Shown piece after piece: positions 16,845-25,846 of a DNA stretch of 64,000 nucleotides. Numbering within the stretch: position 1 is the stretch's first letter; every line of letters starts with the position of its first letter. The DNA is from Salmonirosea aquatica (GTDB lineage Bacteria > Bacteroidota > Bacteroidia > Cytophagales > Spirosomataceae). The notes below the pieces were generated by a model, which worked only from the letters and a program-made list of their open reading frames with translations, was not told the DNA's origin and did not search any database. The translations under genes were made by a program, and so were the position numbers. The stretch is taken from assembly GCF_009296315.1 (NCBI RefSeq), contig NZ_WHLY01000002.1, forward strand, positions 2,170,001 through 2,234,000, given 5' to 3'.

Positions 16845-17450
16845 ATGTCTCAAAAAATCGATTTTCAAAAATCTCCCGACGGTCTTCTGCCTGCAATCAT
16901 TCAGGACTACGCAACGGGTAAAGTCCTCATGTTGGGCTACATGAACGCCGAGGCACTGGAAAAAACCCAGGCGGAAAACAAAGTGACGTTTTTCAGTCGC
17001 AGCAAACAACGGTTGTGGACCAAGGGCGAAACTTCCTCTAATTTTCTGAATGTCAAAGAAATTCGGATCGACTGTGACGGGGATACCATCCTGATCAAGG
17101 CCGCCCCCGATGGCCCTACCTGCCATACCGGAGCCGACACCTGTTTCAATGAGGATAATGACGGACAGGCGCTGTTTCTGAACTACCTACAGAAGAAAAT
17201 CATCCGCGACCGGAAGGAGAATCCATCCGAGTCCTCCTATACTACCTCGCTTTTCAATCGGGGGGTAAACAAGATTGCGCAGAAAGTGGGAGAAGAAGCC
17301 GTGGAGGTCGTCATTGAGGCCAAAGATTCCAACGACGACCTTTTCAAAGGGGAGGTAGCCGACCTGCTGTTCCATTTATTGGTATTGCTCGAACACAAAA
17401 ACATTGACTTAGATGAAGTAATTAGCGTACTTCGTACCCGTCACCGTTAA
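16845..17450 (+). CDS. hisI: Bifunctional phosphoribosyl-AMP cyclohydrolase / phosphoribosyl-ATP diphosphatase HisIE
   Basis: 201 residues, a fusion of two steps of histidine synthesis. The N-terminal HisI domain (about 1-110) has LMLGYMNAEAL, TFFSRSKQRLWTKGETS and the zinc cysteines of DCDGDTILIKA and PTCHTGADTCF. The C-terminal HisE domain (about 115-201) has the helical SYTTSLFNRGVNKIAQKVGEEAVEV, with acidic metal ligands. Together they turn phosphoribosyl-ATP into ProFAR, the HisA substrate. Fusion is usual in Bacteroidota. Last gene of the his run. Confidence 0.96.
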   Translation: MSQKIDFQKSPDGLLPAIIQDYATGKVLMLGYMNAEALEKTQAENKVTFFSRSKQRLWTKGETSSNFLNVKEIRIDCDGDTILIKAAPDGPTCHTGADTCFNEDNDGQALFLNYLQKKIIRDRKENPSESSYTTSLFNRGVNKIAQKVGEEAVEVVIEAKDSNDDLFKGEVADLLFHLLVLLEHKNIDLDEVISVLRTRHR

Positions 17451-17462
17451 CCTCTATACTGC

Positions 17463-17798
17463 ATGGGCTTATTAATACGATTAGTAATCAGCACCGTAGC
17501 CATCATGATTGCGGGCTATTTATTGGATGGCGTAGTCGTTTCCAACCTCACCTCTGCTATCATTGCCGCCATTGTGCTCGGCTTCCTCAACGCATTCGTA
17601 CGGCCGGTCTTGCAGATCCTGGCCCTGCCTATCACGATCCTGACCCTGGGACTATTCTATTTCGTCATCAATATCCTGATGATTTATCTGGCAGCAGCCC
17701 TGGTCGATGGATTCGCCATAAGAGACCTTATTTCAGCCATTCTTTTTGCGCTGATTGTAGCAGTCATCTCGGGCATTCTGGGCATGTTTGCCGACTGA
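17463..17798 (+). CDS. Phage-holin-like (4TM, PF04020-type) membrane protein
   Basis: 111 residues with four predicted membrane helices spanning most of the protein. Motifs VVVSNLTSAIIAAIVLGFLNAFVRPVLQILALP and FYFVINILMIYLAAALVDGF are typical of the family named after a mycobacteriophage holin but found as an ordinary membrane protein in many bacteria. Function is unknown and there are no phage genes nearby. It starts 12 bp after hisIE and may be read through from the his operon. Confidence 0.85.
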   Translation: MGLLIRLVISTVAIMIAGYLLDGVVVSNLTSAIIAAIVLGFLNAFVRPVLQILALPITILTLGLFYFVINILMIYLAAALVDGFAIRDLISAILFALIVAVISGILGMFAD

Positions 17799-17861
17799 CC
17801 CGGCTCGTTGCTGATGCCACTTAACTTATACTACTAGCAAAAACGCGGGCGGTCGATTTAG

Positions 17862-17869
17862 TACCTTTG
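17862..17869 (+). promoter_or_regulatory. Candidate -7 box upstream of GGGP synthase gene
   Basis: TACCTTTG matches TAnnTTTG 49 bp upstream of the start. No clear -33 TTG. Confidence 0.35.
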
Positions 17870-17918
17870 TTAAATTTTCGAACCCGTCCGTAACTGTTTT
17901 ACCACCCAGAAAAACCGG

Positions 17919-18695
17919 ATGCAGCAAAAGAATGATAAAATAGCGGCCCTCTTGCAGAAAAAGCGTACCGAGCAAAAGAAATCCTTTGCGGTATTGCTCG
18001 ATCCTGATAAGATTGACTTTTCTTCTTTTCCCGACTTTCTGCGTAAGGCCACGGAACACAAGGTTGATTTTTTCTTTGTGGGAGGCAGTCTGGTAACACA
18101 CTATGCCCTCGACCGACTGGTGGCGGCCATTCATCAGCATACCACGATCCCCGCCATCCTGTTTCCGGGCAACAGCCTGCATATCGAACCCAGTGCCGAC
18201 GCCATTCTGCTGCTTTCGCTCATCTCCGGCCGTAATCCCGAACTTCTGATCGGGCAACACGTCATTGCGGCGCCCGTGCTGCGCCAGAGCAGACTGGAAA
18301 TTCTGCCGACGGGCTACATGCTGGTGGAAAGTGGCAAGCTCACGACGGTATCCTACATTAGCAACACGATTCCCATGCCGCACGACAAGCCCAGCGTAGC
18401 TGCCTGCACGGCCATGGCCGGAGAAATGCTCGGTTTGCGGCTCATGTACCTCGACGCGGGCAGTGGCGCCCAGTACGCCGTGCCGGATACCATCATCGCC
18501 GCCGTACGGGCCGTTACCCAGACCCCCCTGATCGTAGGGGGCGGGATCAATACCGGCGAAAAGGCCTATGCGGCCCTCGAAGCCGGCGCGGATGTGATCG
18601 TGGTAGGGAACGGCATTGAGCACAATCCGCTCCTTCTTCCCGAAATAGCACAATGCGTACAGTCCTTCAACCAGAATTCCATAAATACCATCTGA
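17919..18695 (+). CDS. Geranylgeranylglyceryl phosphate synthase family protein
   Basis: 258 residues, TIM barrel. FAVLLDPDKID at the N-terminus, DFFFVGGSLVTHYALD, PAILFPGNSLHIEPSADAILLLSLISGRNPE, GYMLVESGKLTTVSYISNT, YLDAGSGAQYAVP, and the phosphate-binding TPLIVGGGINT and DVIVVGNGIE are hallmarks of the GGGPS/PcrB family. The enzyme joins a polyprenyl diphosphate to glycerol-1-phosphate through an ether bond, the first committed step of archaeal lipids; Bacteroidota have homologues whose product's role is unclear. No other ether-lipid gene is seen beside it. Confidence 0.95.
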   Translation: MQQKNDKIAALLQKKRTEQKKSFAVLLDPDKIDFSSFPDFLRKATEHKVDFFFVGGSLVTHYALDRLVAAIHQHTTIPAILFPGNSLHIEPSADAILLLSLISGRNPELLIGQHVIAAPVLRQSRLEILPTGYMLVESGKLTTVSYISNTIPMPHDKPSVAACTAMAGEMLGLRLMYLDAGSGAQYAVPDTIIAAVRAVTQTPLIVGGGINTGEKAYAALEAGADVIVVGNGIEHNPLLLPEIAQCVQSFNQNSINTI

Positions 18696-18794
18696 GGTGA
18701 TAAGTACCACCGGGGATTGCATTGCATAAAAACAATGTAGTGCATGAATTTCTAAGGAAATTTTAAGTTCTTAGAAAAATACAAACTACATTTT

Positions 18795-18824
18795 TTTGCA
18801 ATTCGATTATTAGTAGTAGTTTTG
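18795..18824 (+). promoter_or_regulatory. Bacteroidota-type promoter of the small lipoprotein gene
   Basis: TTTG at 18795-18798 and TAGTTTTG (fits TAnnTTTG) at 18817-18824, separated by 18 bases, match the primary-sigma consensus of Bacteroidota. The start codon follows 29 bases downstream. Confidence 0.75.
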
Positions 18825-18853
18825 TGCCACAAACCTTATAAAACACTACAAAA

Positions 18854-19027
18854 ATGAAAAAAGTACTTGCATTCGCATTCGTAGCTGGCATGATTGCTTT
18901 CGCATCTTGCACCAGCAAGCCTTCTGAGGACGCCGCTGTTGATACAACGACCATGACTATGGACGCTGACACAATGATGGACATGGACACGATGGCTATG
19001 GACACGATGATGACTGACACTTTGTAA
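18854..19027 (+). CDS. Tiny Met/Asp/Thr-repeat lipoprotein
   Basis: 57 residues. Signal sequence MKKVLAFAFVAGMIAFASC with Cys19 as lipid anchor; the mature part is about 39 residues, mostly Asp, Thr and Met in a loose DTMxMD repeat (TMTMDADTMMDMDTM). There is no Lys or Arg after residue 22, so it is very acidic. It has its own consensus promoter and terminator, so it is a single strongly expressed unit. No family is recognised. The Met/Asp pattern might bind metal or be an unstructured surface tail, but this is speculation. Confidence 0.8.
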   Translation: MKKVLAFAFVAGMIAFASCTSKPSEDAAVDTTTMTMDADTMMDMDTMAMDTMMTDTL

Positions 19028-19053
19028 GAAATTACACCGTCAGAAATCCCAAG

Positions 19054-19087
19054 GATAGCTCTATGAAAATAGGGCTATCTTTTTTTA
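19054..19087 (+). terminator. Terminator of the small lipoprotein gene
   Basis: Stem GATAGC-CTAT / ATAG-GCTATC with a GAAA tetraloop (one T/G mismatch), followed by seven T residues, 27 bp after the stop. Confidence 0.9.
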
Positions 19088-19096
19088 TTTAGGGGT

Positions 19097-19705
19097 ATGG
19101 AAAAAAATCATTTTCTGGCACCCTGGCTTCCGGCTCCAGCCCTCACTTACTGTGCGGCGCTCTGGGAGCAGCATCAGTTTGAGCTGCGTATAGTGCGGCC
19201 CCGGCGCAGCCGACTGGGTGATTTTACGAAAAAACCGCACGAACGCTCCCGCATTACGGTCAATTCCAACCTCAATCCGTATAGCTTTCTGATCACCTAC
19301 CTGCATGAGGTGGCGCATCATGTGGTGTACTCTGTCCGTTATAAAAAGAAAATAGCACCTCATGGCCCTGAATGGAAGAGTGCCTTTCAGGAATTACTTG
19401 GCCCGGTGCTAAGCACTACCTGTTTTCCCGAAGACGTGCTACTCCCTTTGCAACGGTACGCCCTGAATCCCAAAGCCTCCACGGGCAGTGACACCGCTCT
19501 GGTTCAGGCGCTCGCCCGATATAATCAAACCCTGGTGGAACCGAATAAAAAATCGCTGATGCACCTAAGCGAAGGCGTAAATTTCGTTTTCCAGAAAAGG
19601 GAATTCATTCGTGGCCCTTTGCGACGAACCCGCGTACTGTGCGTTGAAAAAAACTCCCGCCGTCGCTATACGATCCCAGCCCATGCTTTAGTGGAAGAAT
19701 GTTAA
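19097..19705 (+). CDS. SprT-like zinc metallopeptidase domain protein
   Basis: 202 residues. The zinc motif HEVAHH (70-75) sits in SFLITYLHEVAHHVVY, and PHGPEWKSAFQELLG follows, as in the SprT/Spartan family where a third His downstream (H in PHGPEWK) completes the site. The N-terminal RSRLGDFTKKP is also typical. Family members include DNA-protein crosslink proteases in eukaryotes. The bacterial role is unknown. The C-terminal zinc-ribbon found in some members is not obvious here. It lies between the small lipoprotein terminator and porU. Confidence 0.85.
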   Translation: MEKNHFLAPWLPAPALTYCAALWEQHQFELRIVRPRRSRLGDFTKKPHERSRITVNSNLNPYSFLITYLHEVAHHVVYSVRYKKKIAPHGPEWKSAFQELLGPVLSTTCFPEDVLLPLQRYALNPKASTGSDTALVQALARYNQTLVEPNKKSLMHLSEGVNFVFQKREFIRGPLRRTRVLCVEKNSRRRYTIPAHALVEEC

Positions 19706-19739
19706 TTAGTTGAAACCGGATCGCCGGTGCGCTTGAAAG

Positions 19740-22700
19740 TTGAAAAATGGAAAGTTTTTACGTAGGCACTATACAGTCCAACGTCTGATAATTGGTCTGG
19801 TGCTCTTGGCTGTCATAGGCATAAGAGGAAGATGTTACGCTCAGGTACCCTCCGTGCTGGCCGAAGGTACCTGGTACAAAGTTGCCGTTACCCAGTCGGG
19901 CGTATACCGGATCGATGCCGGGAAGCTACGCGAAATGGGCATCAATGTGGCCGGATTGAACCCCAAGAATCTGCAAATGTACGGCAATGGGGGCGCCATG
20001 TTGCCGCAAAGCAACGCATTGCCGCGTCCCGTCGATCTTATTCAGCTTGCCATTTGGGTAAAAGGTGAGGCAGATAACCGTTTCGATGAATCCGATGCGC
20101 TGTACTTCTACGCCGAAGGGCCGCACGTGGTACGCTTCGATTCAGCGCAAAAATCCTTCACCCATCAGATCAATGCCTACTCCGATAGCGGCTACTATTA
20201 CCTGACTGTCGGCGCACAGCCGGGCTTGCGCGTGGTGGATGTTGCTTCCCAAACAAACACAGGTACCCCGATAGATCAGTTTGACGACTACTGGTTTCAT
20301 GAAGAAGAAACCGTCAACCACCTGCAATCGGGCCGGGAATGGTGGGGCGAGTACCTGGGCTTATCGGGGCAGGTACATCTTAAAGCTGAGTTACCGGGTG
20401 TGGTACCCAATTCGGTCGCTTTGCTTCGGGGTGCAGGTATTGCGTCGGCGCAGGTACCTACCCGCCTGCTCTGGCGGGTCAATGGACAGGATGTGGGCGA
20501 ACAGTCGCAAGGAACCGTCAGTACCTACCGCTACGATCTGAAAGCACAGCGCAGCGAAAAGAGCTACACTTTTACTTTGGACAATACGCCTACGGCCACT
20601 TTCGATATTGGAGTCGAATTTGACAAGAATGGCCAAAGCAACGCCCAGGCCTACTTGGATTACGCCGCTTTGCAGATAAAACGACAGCTCCGTGCCTACG
20701 CAACGCAGCAAATCTACCGTTTCCTGCCTGGGGCGGACTCTTCTGTTACTTATTCATTTAAAGATATACCCACGGATTGGCAGTGGTGGGATATTTCAGA
20801 CCCGCCGCGCCCGCAAAAGGGTACCTTAATACGCAGCGCCGACGCAACGGCAGAATTCAATGCTGCCGATGGCCATACGGTACGCACCTACGTTGGCTTC
20901 TCCCTCTCACAGGCCGGAGAACCTCTGGACTGGCAAAAGGTACCCAACCAAAACCTACACGCTCTGGCCGTTCCTGATTTGCTGATCATTACGCCCGCAA
21001 CCTGGCAAAATGAAGCGTTGCGCCTGGCGGATTTCCGTCAGAAAAACGACGGGTTAAAAACTGCCGTAGTAACAACCGAACAGGTGTTTAACGAATTTTC
21101 AGCGGGAAAGCCTGATCCCACCGCGCTTCGGGATTTGGTAAGGTACCTTTACCAGCAGAATCCGGACCGCCTGCGCTACCTGTTACTTTTCGGCGATGCT
21201 ACCTACGACTATAAGAACCGCAGTGGTACCCAGTCGGCCACGCAACAGCGGCAGTGGGTACCTGTGTACGAGAGCCGCGAGTCGCTGCATCCGGTTTTCA
21301 CCTATTCTTCCGACGATTATTTTGGTTTCCTGGACGACCAGGAAGGCGAATGGCTGGAAACTCCGGCGGGTGATCATGCGCTGGATTTGGGCATTGGGCG
21401 CCTGCCCGTCAAATCGCGCGAAGAAGCCCGTACGGTCGTGGATAAGTTGATTCATTATGGTGCTTCGCCCCAGACGTTGGGACGCTGGCGTAACCGGATT
21501 AGTTTTGTGGCCGACGATGGCGACGGAAACATCCACCAGCAGCATGCCGATCTGCTGGCCACTCAAATCCAGGATCGCTTTCTGGCTCAGCGCCTCTTCG
21601 TCGATGCCTTTCCGCACGTCATTTCTCCCGAAGGCGTCAAAACGCCCGACCTGAACGCCACGATCCGGCAGCGGATCAACGAAGGTACCCTGATCCTGAA
21701 TTACACCGGCCATGGGGGTACCACAGGCTGGGCCGAAGAACAAATTCTGACCCTGGCCGACATGCAATCTGTGCGCGGCTACGACAATCTACCGCTACTG
21801 CTGACGGCAACCTGTGAGTTCGGCCGCTATGACGACCCGGCCGTGGTTTCCGGAGCCGAACTGATGGTGCTTAGTCCCCGAGGAGCGGCCATCGGGGCGC
21901 TTACCACAACCCGACCGGTCTTTTCGAGTACTAATTTTTCCCTGAACAAAGCCTTTTATGAAGCTTTGGCCGCCGGAAATGCCGCGACACGTGTGGGCGA
22001 TTTGATGAAGCATACCAAGAACAATAGCCTGAGCGGCAGCCTCAACCGGAATTTTGCCTTACTGGGCGACCCGTCCATGCAACTGGCACAAGCCGAATAT
22101 GAAGTAAAATGGGCAACTGAACCGGACACCCTGAGTGCCCTGAAAAAAGTGACACTAAAGGGTACCATCCATCAACAGGGTACCCCGCAGACCGCTACCA
22201 GTTTCGACGGAACGGCTTCAGTTACGGTGTACGATAAGCCTGTCCGTTTTCGTACCAATGGTGAAGGAGGCACGGCTGCCGAGTACAGCGAACTAAGAAA
22301 CAAACTGTATGATGGGCTGGTGACTGTGAAACAGGGCCAATTCACAGTAAGCTTTGTGGTACCCCGTAATATCGACTACCGCCCCGGCCCTGGCCGTGTG
22401 AGTGTGTACGCTATCCGGAGCGACAGCCTGGCCGATGCCGCCGGACAACTCGATATTTGGGTAGGAGGAGCCGACGCAAGCCCAGCCGACCAGACGCCTC
22501 CACAGCTTACCGCTTACCTCAACGACAGTACCTTCCGGGATGGGCAGACGGTACCCGCCAATTCTGTGTTGTGGATCAGGGCCTCTGACGAGAGCGGTAT
22601 CAGTATTTCCTCGGCGGGCCTGGGACAGAATCCTACGGCTATACTGAACGACACGGTCACTTATGTGTTGAATGACTATTTTCAGGCCCAGCCTAACGAC

Positions 22701-23147
22701 TATCAGCAGGGTACCTTCCGTTTTCCGCTGGATGATCTTCCTGCGGGAAGCTATACACTCCGGATAAAAATCTGGGACAATTATACTAATTCAGCCGAAC
22801 AGACGTTGCGATTTATAGTCGCCGGGGAGCGCGGAATCCGACTGAGTACTTCTACGCTCTTCCCCAACCCATTCAAAGAGCGACTATCGTTCACTATCGC
22901 GCACAACCGGCCGGAAGAAGACATAGAGCTTACGATCCGGCTGTTCAGTATATCAGGCCAGTTAATACATACATTTAACCATATATACTATGCCAGCGAA
23001 CCACTTCTTACCGGAACGATCGAGTTAAATGCCAGCAGCCTTTTTATTGATCCAAAAATTACCCTATACTTGTACGATGTACAAATACGTTCTATCCAAG
23101 ATCAAACTACGGCCCGACAAGCTGGAAAGCTGTTGCACACCCCCTGA
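19740..23147 (+). CDS. porU: Type IX secretion system sortase PorU
   Basis: 1135 residues. Signal sequence, an N-terminal beta-rich region beginning VLAEGTWYKVAVTQSGVYRIDAGKL, then a gingipain-like C25 peptidase domain: DLLIITPATW, YLLLFGDATYDYKN, catalytic His in NYTGHGGTTGWAEE (about residue 658) and Cys in LLLTATCEFGRYDDP (about 690). The C-terminus (TLFPNPFKERLSF) is a type A sorting domain. PorU cleaves the sorting signal of T9SS cargo and attaches the cargo to lipid on the outer membrane. The frame has no ATG at its 5' end; TTG at 19740 is the best start. porV follows 113 bp downstream. Confidence 0.95.
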   Translation: MKNGKFLRRHYTVQRLIIGLVLLAVIGIRGRCYAQVPSVLAEGTWYKVAVTQSGVYRIDAGKLREMGINVAGLNPKNLQMYGNGGAMLPQSNALPRPVDLIQLAIWVKGEADNRFDESDALYFYAEGPHVVRFDSAQKSFTHQINAYSDSGYYYLTVGAQPGLRVVDVASQTNTGTPIDQFDDYWFHEEETVNHLQSGREWWGEYLGLSGQVHLKAELPGVVPNSVALLRGAGIASAQVPTRLLWRVNGQDVGEQSQGTVSTYRYDLKAQRSEKSYTFTLDNTPTATFDIGVEFDKNGQSNAQAYLDYAALQIKRQLRAYATQQIYRFLPGADSSVTYSFKDIPTDWQWWDISDPPRPQKGTLIRSADATAEFNAADGHTVRTYVGFSLSQAGEPLDWQKVPNQNLHALAVPDLLIITPATWQNEALRLADFRQKNDGLKTAVVTTEQVFNEFSAGKPDPTALRDLVRYLYQQNPDRLRYLLLFGDATYDYKNRSGTQSATQQRQWVPVYESRESLHPVFTYSSDDYFGFLDDQEGEWLETPAGDHALDLGIGRLPVKSREEARTVVDKLIHYGASPQTLGRWRNRISFVADDGDGNIHQQHADLLATQIQDRFLAQRLFVDAFPHVISPEGVKTPDLNATIRQRINEGTLILNYTGHGGTTGWAEEQILTLADMQSVRGYDNLPLLLTATCEFGRYDDPAVVSGAELMVLSPRGAAIGALTTTRPVFSSTNFSLNKAFYEALAAGNAATRVGDLMKHTKNNSLSGSLNRNFALLGDPSMQLAQAEYEVKWATEPDTLSALKKVTLKGTIHQQGTPQTATSFDGTASVTVYDKPVRFRTNGEGGTAAEYSELRNKLYDGLVTVKQGQFTVSFVVPRNIDYRPGPGRVSVYAIRSDSLADAAGQLDIWVGGADASPADQTPPQLTAYLNDSTFRDGQTVPANSVLWIRASDESGISISSAGLGQNPTAILNDTVTYVLNDYFQAQPNDYQQGTFRFPLDDLPAGSYTLRIKIWDNYTNSAEQTLRFIVAGERGIRLSTSTLFPNPFKERLSFTIAHNRPEEDIELTIRLFSISGQLIHTFNHIYYASEPLLTGTIELNASSLFIDPKITLYLYDVQIRSIQDQTTARQAGKLLHTP

Positions 23148-23260
23148 TGATGACGAATTGGGCGGGTTAATTTAAATTTTGTAGTACTTTCGTGTTTCGT
23201 TAAATTAGACCCAACTCTCTCAGATACCGTCATTGCTCTTTACCGCCAAACCAAAGAAAT

Positions 23261-24469
23261 ATGAATCGTCTTTTCGTTAGTCTTTCTTCCGCTTTTCTCC
23301 TTTGCGGAGGATTCATGACCGCCCAAGCTCAGCTTGTCACGGGACAGGACACCACAGGTCGCATTCCCACCACTCCGCTTGCTTTCCTTAATTTCTCACC
23401 CGATGCCCGCTCTGCCGCGCTGGGTGATGCTGGAGTAGCCCTTAGCCCCGATGCCAACGCCACCTACTGGAATCCCGCCAAGCTGCCCTACCTGAAGGAC
23501 GATTTTGGCGTGTCCTTATCGTATACCCCGTGGTTGCGCAATCTGGTGGATGATATGTACTTTACCTACCTGACGGGCTACAAGAAGGTAGCCAAAGGGC
23601 AGGTAGTGGCGCTTTCGGTTAACTATTTCGATCTGGGCGTGCTGGATTTTCGCAACAACGTAGGTGCCAATACTGGTACTTTCAACTCCCGGGAGTTTAT
23701 GGTAGGGGCCACCTACGGCCGTCAGCTGGGCGAAAATTTTTCGGTCGGACTAACGTTAAAATATGTCAATTCCAATTTGGCGGGTAGTTCCATTGTAAAT
23801 AACATTTCAATCCGCCCGGCTTCCACAGCCGCAGGTGATATCAGCGCCTACTATAAGAAAGAATTCAACAACGAAGAAACGGGCAGTAACCTTACCTGGT
23901 CGTGGGGACTGATGATCTCCAACTTGGGTGGCAAGGTGTCGTATGGTAGTTCCGATAAGTACTTTATCCCTACCAATTTCAAATTGGGGACCGGTCTTTC
24001 CTTCACCGCCGATGGGCGTAACCGTTTTAATTTCGTCCTCGATGCTAACAAACTGATGGTACCTACCCCGCCCGTCTATGTGATACAGAACAACCAACCC
24101 GTCGTAGTCCGGGGTCGCGACCCTCGGGACTTGTCCACCCTGGGTGGTATCTTCGGCTCGTTCGCCGATGCGCCCGATGGGTTTAGCGAAGAGTTGAAAG
24201 AAATCATGATTTCGACCGGTGTCGAATACTGGTACAACGACGTATTCGCGGCCCGCTTCGGCTATTTTAGTGAGAGCCGGATGAAGGGCGACCGCAAGTA
24301 CTTTACGGTCGGTTTTGGAGCACGTTTCCAGGAAAAATACGGAGTGGATTTCGCCTACCTCATGCCCCAGCGGCAAGGAAGCCCCCTGGCTCAGACCTTA
24401 CGCATTTCGTTATCCATGAATCTGAAAAAGAAAGACCGGACGCTGCTCGAGGAGGAGTTGGAAAACTAG
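23261..24469 (+). CDS. porV: Type IX secretion system outer-membrane protein PorV
   Basis: 402 residues with a signal peptide (1-24, ending TAQAQ) and a FadL/PorV-like beta-barrel. Diagnostic stretches are ALGDAGVALSPDANATYWNPAKL near residue 55 and SYTPWLRNLVDDMYFTYL. PorV shuttles secreted T9SS cargo from the translocon to the PorU sortase; the gene order porU-porV is conserved across Bacteroidota. A strong terminator follows. Confidence 0.95.
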   Translation: MNRLFVSLSSAFLLCGGFMTAQAQLVTGQDTTGRIPTTPLAFLNFSPDARSAALGDAGVALSPDANATYWNPAKLPYLKDDFGVSLSYTPWLRNLVDDMYFTYLTGYKKVAKGQVVALSVNYFDLGVLDFRNNVGANTGTFNSREFMVGATYGRQLGENFSVGLTLKYVNSNLAGSSIVNNISIRPASTAAGDISAYYKKEFNNEETGSNLTWSWGLMISNLGGKVSYGSSDKYFIPTNFKLGTGLSFTADGRNRFNFVLDANKLMVPTPPVYVIQNNQPVVVRGRDPRDLSTLGGIFGSFADAPDGFSEELKEIMISTGVEYWYNDVFAARFGYFSESRMKGDRKYFTVGFGARFQEKYGVDFAYLMPQRQGSPLAQTLRISLSMNLKKKDRTLLEEELEN

Positions 24470-24493
24470 TCGCAGGTACCTTTCTTTTTTCTG

Positions 24494-24526
24494 GAATGAC
24501 GTCCCCTCAGGATGTCATTCTTTTTT
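24494..24526 (+). terminator. Terminator after porV
   Basis: Stem GAATGACGTCC / GGATGTCATTC (one G-T pair) with a 5-base loop and six T residues, 24 bp after the porV stop. Confidence 0.9.
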
Positions 24527-24542
24527 ATACCCCACCTACCCT

Positions 24543-25826
24543 ATGCATCTAGACCGAACCATTGCCCCGCCTTTTCAGGTAATCCGCCATATCAACTTGC
24601 CTGCCGTCGAAACCCTGACGCTGGACAACGGCTTGCCCCTGCACGTTATCAACATCGGCGATCAGCCCATAGTCCGGCTGGAATGTCTTTTTGAGGCTGG
24701 TACCTGGTACGAATCCACGCCGGGAGCCTCCTATTTTGCCATCAAAATGCTGCCTGAGGGTACCTCTGCCCGCGGATCGGCCGAGATTAGTGCGGCCTTC
24801 GACCGGGTGGGTGCCTTTACCGAGATGAGCCACACGTCCGACCGTTCGGGCATTGTGGTATACTGTCTGGCGCGTTTCCTACCAGAGGTACTGCCCGTGG
24901 TGCAGGAGCTTATAGCCGAAGCTTCTTTTCCGGAAAAAGAATGGAATGACCTGCGCAACATCACTTTACAGAATCATCGTGTCAATTGGGAAAAGAACGC
25001 TTTCCGCGCTACGGCCCATTTTCGGGAAGCCATCTTCGGGCCGGCACATCCCTACGGCCACCAACGTGACGAGGAGCAGATCATTGGATTAGCGAAGGAG
25101 GAAGCCATAGCCCACTACAAATCCCAGATTCAGCACGCTCCCTACCGGCTGGTCATGGCAGGCAAGGTAGGCCGCGAAGAAATTGATGCGGTGAATGCTT
25201 TTCTGGGGAAAGGTACCCCCTTCGCTGATACGGAGCAGACTTCACCCTCGTTTGTATTGAACCCGACCGACCAAAAGCAACTTACCATAGAACGGCCCGA
25301 AAGTCTACAATCGTCCATCCGGTACGGCAAACGGTTATTCACCCGCCATCACCCTGATTATTATAAAATGTTGGTTACGAACGAGATTCTGGGGGGATAC
25401 TTCGGATCGAGGCTCATGAAGAACATCCGGGAAGAAAAAGGACTTACCTATGGCATTTCGTCCAACGTTTCGACTCTCCGGCACGAGGGGTACTTTATGA
25501 TTGGAACGGACGTAAAGAAAGAATTCACCCAACAGACCCTGAGCGAGATTCGTAAGGAAATAAGCCTGCTACAAACGGTACCCGTACCCGAAGACGAACT
25601 GCAGACCGTCAAGAATTTTATGGCCGGCGAGTTTGCCGGTTCACTCAACACCGCCTTCGATGTGGCCGACCGTCAGAAAATTCTGATCATGGATGGCCTT
25701 CCCGCCGATTTCTTTGACCGATACATTGAGCAAATTCACGCCACGACCGCCGAGGACATCATGTACCTTGCCCAAACACATCTGGCGCTTGACACCATGA
25801 CCGAAGTAGTCGTCGGCGGTATGTAA
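24543..25826 (+). CDS. M16-family (insulinase-like) protein lacking the zinc site
   Basis: 427 residues with the fold landmarks of pitrilysin/M16 peptidases: LDNGLPLHVINIGDQPIVRLECLFEAGTWYE at the N-terminus and the second half TNEILGGYFGSRLMKNIREEKGLTYGISS. Where active members have HxxEH this one reads SYFAIKMLPEGT, so both His and the Glu are missing. It should be a non-catalytic subunit, like the partner chains of heterodimeric M16 enzymes. No catalytic partner is adjacent in this window. No signal peptide is apparent, so it is likely cytoplasmic. Confidence 0.85.
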   Translation: MHLDRTIAPPFQVIRHINLPAVETLTLDNGLPLHVINIGDQPIVRLECLFEAGTWYESTPGASYFAIKMLPEGTSARGSAEISAAFDRVGAFTEMSHTSDRSGIVVYCLARFLPEVLPVVQELIAEASFPEKEWNDLRNITLQNHRVNWEKNAFRATAHFREAIFGPAHPYGHQRDEEQIIGLAKEEAIAHYKSQIQHAPYRLVMAGKVGREEIDAVNAFLGKGTPFADTEQTSPSFVLNPTDQKQLTIERPESLQSSIRYGKRLFTRHHPDYYKMLVTNEILGGYFGSRLMKNIREEKGLTYGISSNVSTLRHEGYFMIGTDVKKEFTQQTLSEIRKEISLLQTVPVPEDELQTVKNFMAGEFAGSLNTAFDVADRQKILIMDGLPADFFDRYIEQIHATTAEDIMYLAQTHLALDTMTEVVVGGM

Positions 25827-25846
25827 AGACGCTATGAGTAGCGTAC

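Noticed and set aside
17463..17798. Holin-like gene as a sign of a prophage
   Set aside because: The family is widespread as a chromosomal membrane protein and no other phage gene is present.
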